In this document: in pieces, positions 56,947 to 64,000 of the stretch
Layout: each line of letters starts with the position of its first letter
How positions within the stretch are numbered: the stretch's first letter is position 1
Assembly (NCBI GenBank): GCA_022478985.1
Contig: JAKSZP010000175.1
Span: 62,001-126,000, forward strand
From: Massospora cicadina
Lineage: Eukaryota; Entomophthoromycota; Entomophthoromycetes; Entomophthorales; Entomophthoraceae
Direction of reading: 5' to 3'
DNA length: 64,000 nucleotides
Program-made: the position numbers and the translations under genes
Notes under the pieces: generated by a model
Seen by the model: the letters and a program-made list of their open reading frames with translations, nothing else
Told to the model about the DNA's origin: nothing
Database searches by the model: none

Positions 56947-58004
56947 TCAGTGAATATCCAAAATATCCTCCCAAATTTGTCTGGGGTTAATGGCATACTT
57001 TGCATGTGCCACCGCTTCAGCCTCTGCTCGCTTGTGGGCTTTTTGTGCCACTTTACGTTGTTTGCATGTAACTGGGTCCACGATAAAGTATAGTCCATCT
57101 TCACCCCAGCGGAATGGGTGGTGACTGGCAGTCTTTTTGGCGAAGTTTTCATTATCTTTGTCCATAGCTTCCTCACAATAATCATTTTCCATTAAGCCCT
57201 CTTTCACAGGGCATGTGTGTTCCTTGTGGCCCAGTGATCCACAGTGGTTGCAAATGGGCGGTGTGCATTCTGGTGTAACTCAGAATGCAGCTGACTGTCC
57301 CCCATCTGCAAAGTGAAATTCTGCTGTGCAGGAATTCAGGATAAGTCCTCTTCCACTTCTGGGAAGGGGTTGATTACAGTGATAGCTTTGCCTGTGCACA
57401 GGTTGGGCATCAGACAAAATCGCTTTAATTTGAGTTGCTGAATTTCTCCATAGGCCACGAGACCTTTGCGGAGCTCCTCCTCAATTACCTTATGAGGAAG
57501 GTTGGTGGGGAGCGAGTCAAAAGATATGAACAAAGTTTTCACTTTGTTCCATCTGGTGCATGCAGTGCACATAATTTTTTTGCCCTCGGGGAGAACAATT
57601 TCCACACAGACTTTTGCTGCGGCATCAGCTTCATTGACTGTTTTGAAACAAATATTGATCCAGCCGCGACCCATGTTGTTGGTGGCTATGTACATTGTGT
57701 GAGGGAAAAGTGAGGGCTGTGCCTCACATGTTTTCTCCCACAGGGTCGGTGACTCATCCCCAAGGAAGAGTCTGATCCCATGTTCCACCTTTGATAAGGG
57801 TTAGTTGAACTGAATGTACATATATTGCGCGTGCTTTACATTGAATACCATAAACCCAGACAGTGTCTGAGTTTGCGATTTCTTTGTGGATTGGGTTCCT
57901 GGTCCCCCTCCAGGGCGTTTCTTGCCCTTAGTTGCACCATTAAGCGCACTGCTCGCTGCGATGCTTGCCCATGTTGTATTATTTTTATTGATAAAGTCGC
58001 CCAT
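56947..58004 (-). pseudogene. LINE ORF1: RNA-binding protein with CCHC knuckle
   Basis: The start is ATG at 58002-58004 (MGDFINKNNTTWASIAASSA), with a Lys/Gly/Pro-rich segment. After one in-frame stop near 57801 the same frame continues VEHGIRLFLGDESPTLWEKT to 57336, containing an RRM-like pattern (GRGWINICFKTVNEADAAAK). After a frame change comes PPICNHCGSLGHKEHTCPVK, a perfect C-X2-C-X4-H-X4-C knuckle near 57235-57275, then a Lys/Ala-rich tail ending QIWEDILDIH. It is about 350 residues, usual for ORF1. It packages the LINE RNA. Confidence 0.85.
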
Positions 58005-58102
58005 CTCTCCTGTGTGTAATCATCCAAAAAGCTGTTTGAATCAAAATATAGCAACTAAAGTGATTGTTATGAGAAAGAGATGATCTTTTTAGCTTTACTT
58101 TT

Positions 58103-59082
58103 AAATTGTAAGATTATTATAACTATTTAGAAAATCAAAACTATACCTGATAAAAAATAAATTACTTTATATTATAGAATTTTAGAATTAACAGGTTCTG
58201 ATTTAAAGTTTCATCACATTGCTATGACCTTCATATTATCAGCTTGTTATAATTTAGCTAATATCTAATAGATTAGTATGTCTAGGAGGTGTCCTTTGAG
58301 GTATATAAATTCTAACGCATAGAAAAAAGTAATTTTAACATTAAATTAGAACAAATTAGTTATAATTATATTGTAAGTGTTTCCCATTTCTTAAACCTCA
58401 AAAAAAGTTTGATAGCTTATGTTTTCTTACAAGAGGAAAAAGTCCCCAATAGTTTAGGATGATTAAATATAAAATGACATAAAGTCTTAATCATGCATAG
58501 TAGTTGTTTTGTGAGCTTAAAAGCAGTGAGTTACCTTAAGACACTCAGCTAAGTTGAAAGTTATATCATCCAGAATATCTTCCTTATACAACAAATTTTT
58601 ATAAAGTCATCCTCAGTCTTTCCTGTTATGTACTTAGTTTAGTAGAATCAACTAAATCTCAACACCTACCCTAGCAATGATCACCGGTTGTGGCACTTTT
58701 GAATATTTTCAGCTTTAAATTGCCTTAATCAATTTAAGCACTAGTGACACTATTATCTAGAGGACTTGAAGGAAGTCCTATTTATAAAAATTTAAGGTTT
58801 GGTATTGCCATGCTAACTCATGGTTATTACTGATCAGTTCAGCTTATTAATTTTATTTTGAAGCTCCTATAAATAGATCTTGCATAAGCTATCCTTATTC
58901 TATCTAAAAATAAGAGGGATTTGCGCACACTAAGTTCAATATGATAAAATTATTATATAAAATTTGAAATTTGATGTCAAATGTAAATAATCAATAATGT
59001 GATTAATTATTGGAACTGATTTGACTTGGAAAGTTTATAGATAATAGTCTGATAGTATTAATTAATTGTTTAACTTCAACTT
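58103..59082. other. Non-coding stretch right of the LINE
   Basis: This should contain the rest of the G 5' LTR, but similarity to 34995-35240 is too weak for me to set an edge. No gene is visible. Confidence 0.4.
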
Positions 59083-59598
59083 GTCTGTCCTCAGTGGATG
59101 GCCGTTTTTTGACCTGTACTGGATTTCAGCAATACAGTTATCTAGGCTGTGACCAAGGTCTGAAGGTGGGCTAAAGCTGGAAATTAGCAGAGAGGTCGTA
59201 AAATGTAAAGATGGACTGAATATAGACTACTTTATTCGATTAGAATGTATCAATATTTATAGAGTGCATATGGACAAGGCGCCCTAAAGATTTTCAGGGA
59301 CCCATCAGCTCAGAGATCTTTCATGGCCTTCCAGATTGACCGCCTGGGTGGCACCCTCATTGTACTTCGTCGCCCCCATGTTTGGAGTGGTGGAGGCCGC
59401 GCCTCTTGCAATTCAGGAAGTGGGGACGAGATTCCTGAATTTGTCTCCATTGATTATTGGATGTGTGCGAATTCCTGATTGAATTTGAGTTCAGTGACAT
59501 CAAGGTAAGGATCCATTTGAATGGGCTCAAGAGTCAATTCACTGTAGCTCAATTTGGAAGTAAGTATTTCAATTTGTTTTTTATATAAAATCCCAACA
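59083..59598 (-). repeat. Element L 3' LTR
   Basis: The right edge is clear: cccaaca (TGTTGGG on the minus strand) next to the polypurine tract. The left edge near 59083 (ttgtctgtcctcag) is a guess, since the partner LTR is outside the window. A minus-strand AATAAA lies near 59233-59240. Confidence 0.6.
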
Positions 59599-59612
59599 AC
59601 GCCCCCCCAAGG
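59599..59612 (-). promoter_or_regulatory. Element L polypurine tract
   Basis: The minus strand reads ccttgggggggcgt directly before the TGTTGGG start of the 3' LTR. Confidence 0.7.
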
Positions 59613-60778
59613 TCCTGTCAGATGGGGTATAGGGCCAAAGGAACAGGCCATGCACCCTATTGACTTTGGACCCTGGGTGACGTTGGCGATGGTCAACTTT
59701 AAATTCACCTTATAAATACCCTTATAAAGTTAGACCAAATAACGCCAAGCTTATTCTGTTGACCTCCAGGTCAATGGTAATAGAAGAGAACAAGGTTACC
59801 TAATTGGAAAGTTGGTAAGGAGGGTTGGTCAAGATTAAATCAGGATGTCTCTTTTCCTGTTGTGGTGATAATGTCTTGTGTGTCTAGGGATTGAAGATGG
59901 ACAAATTCATCAGCTGAGGCCCTCATATTTAACTCAGAATTACCAGGTGTGGAGGTCGCAAGTAATGGCTGAATGCTACTTGGTAGCCGGGAAGTGCGCC
60001 CATACAGGGCTTCAAATGTGGACATCTTGATGACTCAGTGGTAGCTTATCCTATAGGCAAGCATAGAGCTGGGTAGTAATGGTTTCAGAGAGCAGGATAT
60101 GAGGCGGCCATCTTACATAAAATGGAGATAAGAGTTCATTAGCACGTTCTACTGCCCCATTAGGTGATGGTTGATAAAGGGCGGCAAAACTCTGGTTAGT
60201 GCTAAATAGTGAGGTAAGTTCATGTACTACCAGTGAGGTGAAGTTAACCCATTGTCAAAAAGTAAGGTTTTGGGGCACTATGATGGGTGAAAACAGTTTG
60301 AACAAGAAAGAGGACTGTGGCTTTGGCAGTGGCAGCTGGGACCATATAGCTTCAACCTACCTAGTTAGATGGTCCATGGCTAGGAGAATATACTTATGGC
60401 CATGCAACCCAGTGGGAAGAGGGCACTCCACATTGATGCTAATGAAATTGAAGGACCTTGTCTGGGCATTGACCAAGTGTTAAAATCAAGGATTGGCTTG
60501 GTCGTGGGATCAGCAAGTCATACATGCCTCCAAAACCTCTTAGATGGTCTCTACCATTTGGTCCCAGCAATATTGTGACTTCAGTCATTTGTGATTTTCT
60601 TAACCGCCCCATGTCCCTCAGTAGAATGGCCCTCTAGAATAACTTTGTTTTGGGAAGAAAGGCGGGCATAAGGGAGCCATTTCTTATTGACCCTCTTGTA
60701 TAGAAGCCCATCCTTAATTTGAATGTCTCAGGCCATCCTTTGGAGCTCAGCTTGGACCTCGGGAGTTTCCAACTCCCA
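59613..60778 (-). pseudogene. Element L integrase
   Basis: The frame 59840-60025 begins MSTFEALYGRTSRLPSSIQP, the block following the integrase core (MSPFqaLYGR.P..P). Upstream, 60.1-60.7 kb should hold the core and HHCC finger but is broken by stops. The frame 59454-59708 (minus) is the C-terminal domain running into the LTR. Opposite-strand frames (60199-60578) are shadows. Confidence 0.7.
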
Positions 60779-61140
60779 TCACTCAGGTCGACCTATAAAA
60801 TCATACAGCTGGTCCTCCTTGGGGGTCAAAGCTGCTATCACAGGAATTCTGAAGAGGCCATCAGCGTTTTGATGAATCGCGCCCATGCAATGGAAAATGG
60901 TGAAATCATAGCTCTGTAGTCGTAAATCCCACCTGGCTAGTTGGCCATATGGGTCCTTCATTTGCTTGAGCCACCGGAGCAAGGAGTGGTCTGTAATGTT
61001 GGCAAAGTTAGTACAGTAGAGATAAGGCCAAAAATGTTTTATGGCTAGAAAGACAGCAAGGCATTCCATCTTGGTAACCCTGTAGTTCCATTTGGCTTAC
61101 TCAGCATCTTGCTAAAACAGGCTATGAGGTGGTCAACCTG
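60779..61140 (-). pseudogene. Element L RNase H
   Basis: The 96-codon frame reads MECLAVFLAIKHFWPYLYCT, ITDHSLLRWLKQMKDPYGQL, ARWDLRLQSYDFTIFHCMGA, then HQNADGLFRIP. All main RNase H blocks except the N-terminal DAS strand are in one frame, and the TDH Asp is present. Confidence 0.88.
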
Positions 61141-62060
61141 ATTTCCGTTGTGTGGGATAGGATAGCCCTAATGTTGACATCACTTGCATCTGTAAACAAC
61201 AGGAAGGGTTAGTCAAACCGTAGGTGGGCTAGAATGAATTTGGTACATAGAGTAGTTCTTTAGGCATTAGAAGCCTGTTCTTGTTCAGGCTGCCATTCAA
61301 ACGGCACATTCTTTCTTAGGAGGTAAGATAGCGGCTCAGCTGGGTTGGCAAACTATAGGATAGTCTGATAATTAAAGCACACCATGCTTAGGAAACCTGG
61401 ATATCTATAAGCTCTAGGGGCGCGACATTCTTTTGATGGCGTCGACTTTGTCTATTATAGGATGGATTCCATCCTTTGAAACTTTGTGTCCCAGAAACTC
61501 CATCTCTGAGTGGGGAAAGGGCACTTCGAAGGTTTAGCTTTATGGAAGCCTTCCAGAGCTGAATGAATACTTAACCTGAGATACTTAACGTATCCATTAA
61601 AGGGTTGTGAGAAAACATTAATGCCATCTAGGTAGACAAGGATGCACAACAGCTTCTTCCCAAGGATCCCATCCATGGCCCGTTGGAAAGTGGCCAAGGC
61701 GCTCTAGAGGCCCTGGGTCATCCTCATGGGTTTGAATAGTCCCTCATTAACTATGAGAGCACACTTGGTTTGATCAATCAAAGCGAGCTCAACTTTCCAA
61801 TATCAGCTAGAAAGGTCCATTGCAGAAAAGTATGTAATACGACATGCAGATGGAAGGGTTCATCAATCTGGGGCAGTGTATAATTGTCCTTCTTGGTGAT
61901 GGAGTTGAGTCTCCAGTAGTCCATCACCACCTGGTGGCTGCCGTCCTTCTTCCAAACCATCAGAAGAGGAGAGGCCCAAGGTCTGCTCAATATTGCTAGG
62001 AGTCTGGCGTCAAGTAGTTGTTTGAGTTCCACTGCCACCTGAGCTTTTAAAACCTTGCTC
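61141..62060 (-). pseudogene. Element L reverse transcriptase
   Basis: The frame 61778-62038 contains ELKQLLDARLLAILSRPWAS, PLLMVWKKDGSHQVVMDYWR, LNSITKKDNYTLPQID: RT motifs 1-2. The frame 61455-61697 has MATFQRAMDGILGKKLLCIL, VYLDGINVFSQPF; the catalytic motif is YLDG instead of YLDD, losing the second Asp. It is non-functional but otherwise well preserved. Confidence 0.88.
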
Positions 62061-62780
62061 TTTCAGTAAGGTTGGGACTTGAAGGGGGAGCGTCCCCAGT
62101 CTCCACATGATTTAGGACTCCATTCATTCTTTCAAAATTGTAGGTCGAGGCCAAAAATAGGTCCAATTTTTCCTCAAGCAACTCTTGAACCTTGCTTGTT
62201 GGGTTTCAGAGAGATCCTTTATGATACTGGCGTTGGCAAGGCCAACCGATGGGGGCACTTCCAAACAAAATTCCTTTAGGCTCCCAAAACTATGGACATA
62301 GTCAACAGCCTCTATTGGTAGGAGGCGGACATAGGCTGCAGGACTGGTTGGACCTACTATTTTGGGTTCTTTGGTAAGGTTATCCAGCAACATAGATATA
62401 GATCTGGCATAAGCTGGAGCTAGAATTCCTGATCAGCTTAGCACCTCCTTGGTGGATGGGTTATCTAGGCCCTCAGATTTCCAGTAGGTATCCAGAGGGA
62501 TGTTAACATGAACCCAGGCGTTGGCAATGACTTGGGATTTCGGAGGTATTGTAGTCGCCTTTGGTAAGTAGATAAGCATGCCTTCTTGCCCATCACCAGT
62601 GGGAGGGCAATTGGACTTGAGAGCCCCTCACATGATATTTGAGCTTATTGATTTGGACTTCACTCTAGTAAAACAGGCTCAGGCTTTAACCTACGTCTTA
62701 GATTTGCAAGAGGTTTTGAATATCAGGGGGACCTGATGCCCTAGTAGGGATAGAAAGCTGTCATCATTATGGACTACTTC
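62061..62780 (-). pseudogene. Element L protease-RT linker
   Basis: The frame 62124-62393 (VRLLPIEAVDYVHSFGSLKE, IIKDLSETQQARFKSCLRKN) resembles the linker between protease and RT in A and B (compare LSEDQKDQAEALFQKYKVSL in B). Confidence 0.6.
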
Positions 62781-63060
62781 TTAATAGTCCTACAGGAACT
62801 GAGTCCTGAGAAGCAGGTCCTAGCTAGGGCTATCTAGCGCAACAGCGGGGGTGTTTACAGCGAGTTTTCTGAACTGTATATGTAGAGAAGAATAGGCCCC
62901 TATAGATTGAATACATTGCAGGCCAGCCGTGCCATACTCCATATAGTGGGGCAAGTCAGGAGCAATCTTGATGCACTTCTTAAACTTGGATGATATGAAG
63001 TTCATGGGTTAAGCCACTGTTGACTATGGAGAGGACTGTGATCTTAAGAGCTTAAACTGT
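62781..63060 (-). pseudogene. Element L protease
   Basis: The frame 62820-63005 reads NFISSKFKKCIKIAPDLPHY, MEYGTAGLQCIQSIGAYSSL, then VNTPAVALDSPS, aligning with the element A protease. The DTG triad should lie just upstream (63010-63030), where the sequence is broken. Confidence 0.75.
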
Positions 63061-64000
63061 GACGTGAGTAACCAGACTTCCAATTTGGGGAGGTAGTGTG
63101 AGAAACATGGGAGAGTCATCAGAAAAAGAGTAAGAAGGATCAGTTTCTTTATATTGATGGGTACTGAAACTTCTTCTCCAGGTGCAATAGTTCCAAGTTC
63201 GTTTAAGGTTATGAAGTATTCTTGAAGCGTGGTAGGGATTCAGCATAAAAAGAAGCATCCTTAATGCTAATGGCCCGTTTCCCACCTCCCCAGCAAGTCG
63301 CTTCCAGCAGGTCTTGGTGCTGTGTCTAAAACCGTTGCATTAAGTGCATTAAGATCGAGGATTTTTTCTTTAGCACTAGGTGGTCCCAACCTACAGGGTG
63401 GATTCACCGATTTAAGGTTGAGGATGCTTCTGGTTTTGAACACATAGTCTCAATGGCAGTTAAAGAGACCTAAAGTGGCAGCCTTAGAGTGTAGGGTCAA
63501 TGGAAGGGTCTCGTTAAGTGCTTCCTTAATTTCCCATATGCAGGTAAACCCATTCTTATGTCCAATCATATGCATTTGAACCTTAGTTTAGGATCCCAAT
63601 GTGGAGATGTCAGTGGTGATAGCGTTATCCAAGGTGATATAATTTTTAGGGACAATGGTTGTGCTTAAATTTAAAAACGGCTGGCAAACTCCATGGGGCT
63701 TTCTTCTCTAGAAGGCGGATACCCATTAACACTTGTTTTTGGTTGGCCAGAGTTTGATTGCTGCCTAATCCCTGGGTTAAGCCCGTACAGACCTGTCCCA
63801 GTGTTGCATTCTTCAAATGGGGGGTCATAATCTCCTGGGCAGTGCTGTTGAGGAAGGAATGGATATGCTTCACCCTCTGCCAGTCAGTAGCCTCCTCCAT
63901 GGAATTCTCATATGCATACAAGAAGGAGGCAATGCTTTCTTGGCCAGGGGTAAACCTTTTCTAAAACTAGTTTTAAAATTTGTTCCAAGAGGAGTGGAGA
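63061..64000 (-). pseudogene. Element L gag, partial
   Basis: The frame 63646-63921 (YENSMEEATDWQRVKHIHSF, LNSTAQEIMTPHLKNATLGQ) aligns with element A gag. Downstream parts are frameshifted and no complete zinc knuckle was found. Truncated by the window edge. Confidence 0.75.

Larger units (their letters stand above)
52864..58085 (-). mobile_element. Full-length LINE (non-LTR retrotransposon), 5.2 kb
   Basis: Framed by a 17-bp target-site duplication, tttttagctttactttt, at 52847-52863 and 58086-58102. On the minus strand it has ORF1 with a CCHC knuckle, then ORF2 with an AP-type endonuclease, reverse transcriptase and a C-terminal Cys/His motif, then a 3' UTR of about 150 bp ending cccctggtcggcttacctca followed by gttaaataaaa. 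Length, two-ORF plan and target duplication indicate a complete insertion rather than a 5'-truncated one. The two ORFs carry a few stops and frameshifts. Confidence 0.92.
59083..64000 (-). mobile_element. Element L: Ty3/gypsy retrotransposon, cut by the window edge
   Basis: The 3' LTR (about 59083-59598) and polypurine tract are followed on the minus strand, reading back, by integrase, RNase H, RT, protease and gag. Gag is still open-ended at 64000, so the 5' LTR lies outside. Protease and gag are close relatives of element A, so L belongs to the same lineage. RT has lost one catalytic Asp. Confidence 0.85.

Noticed and set aside
57435..57713. Plus-strand frames 57435-57713 and 57502-57702
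   Set aside because: Shadows of LINE ORF1, which has the zinc knuckle and RRM-like pattern on the minus strand.
1..64000. CRISPR arrays, rRNA genes, bacterial operons, host protein-coding genes
   Set aside because: No regularly spaced short repeats, no rRNA-like sequence and no non-transposon protein family was recognised. All identified coding belongs to retroelements.

Overview
The window is eukaryotic, AT-rich, repeat-packed intergenic DNA. I see no convincing host protein gene, rRNA, functional tRNA, bacterial operon or CRISPR array. Nearly all coding signal is decayed retrotransposon: Ty3/gypsy LTR elements, one full-length LINE, and several short tRNA-derived SINEs. A filamentous fungus with a large transposon-rich genome is my best guess. 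The reasons are the LINE reverse-transcriptase motif DQEKAYDRV, which I associate with fungal LINEs, the chromodomain gypsy element, and CpG-directed decay. This is inference; I cannot name a species.

Layout. Positions 1-6776 are non-coding, with a plus-strand integrase scrap (2650-2964) and two SINEs (4815-5085 minus, 5464-5748 plus), each framed by a perfect target-site duplication (TSD). From 6777 to about 58100 lies a nested stack. An old minus-strand gypsy element, G, has LTR pieces at 6777-7048/34885-35240 and 52438-52846. Its left LTR is split by element F (7054-34879, minus). F's gag is split by chromodomain element E (12582-32655, minus; TSD ggcag). E's gag is split by element B (18350-30869, minus). 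B's pol carries a solo LTR of the E family (20416-21872; TSD taagc) and a plus-strand gag-only element C (22158-27125). That is five levels at one point.

G's pol and gag fill 35.2-41.6 kb and carry one or two small SINEs. A poorly resolved plus-strand element J (from about 41639) is interrupted at its primer-binding site by element A (42542-50105, minus). A is the best preserved gypsy copy, with intact protease DTG, reverse-transcriptase YLDD and zinc-knuckle motifs. A full-length LINE (52864-58085, minus, 17-bp TSD) sits in the right-hand G LTR. Another minus-strand gypsy element, L, starts with its 3' LTR near 59083 and runs off the right edge.

How they relate. The LINE 3' end and the 3' ends of the SINEs share the same terminal sequence, the usual sign that SINEs use that LINE's reverse transcriptase. 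Elements A, B, F and G share a primer-binding site built on TGGTGCTCAC, so they probably use the same tRNA primer. The two LTRs of A differ mostly at CpG-derived sites, often TG in one copy and CA in the other, pointing to cytosine-methylation decay. The insertion order gives a relative chronology: G oldest, then F, E and B, with C and the solo E-family LTR last.
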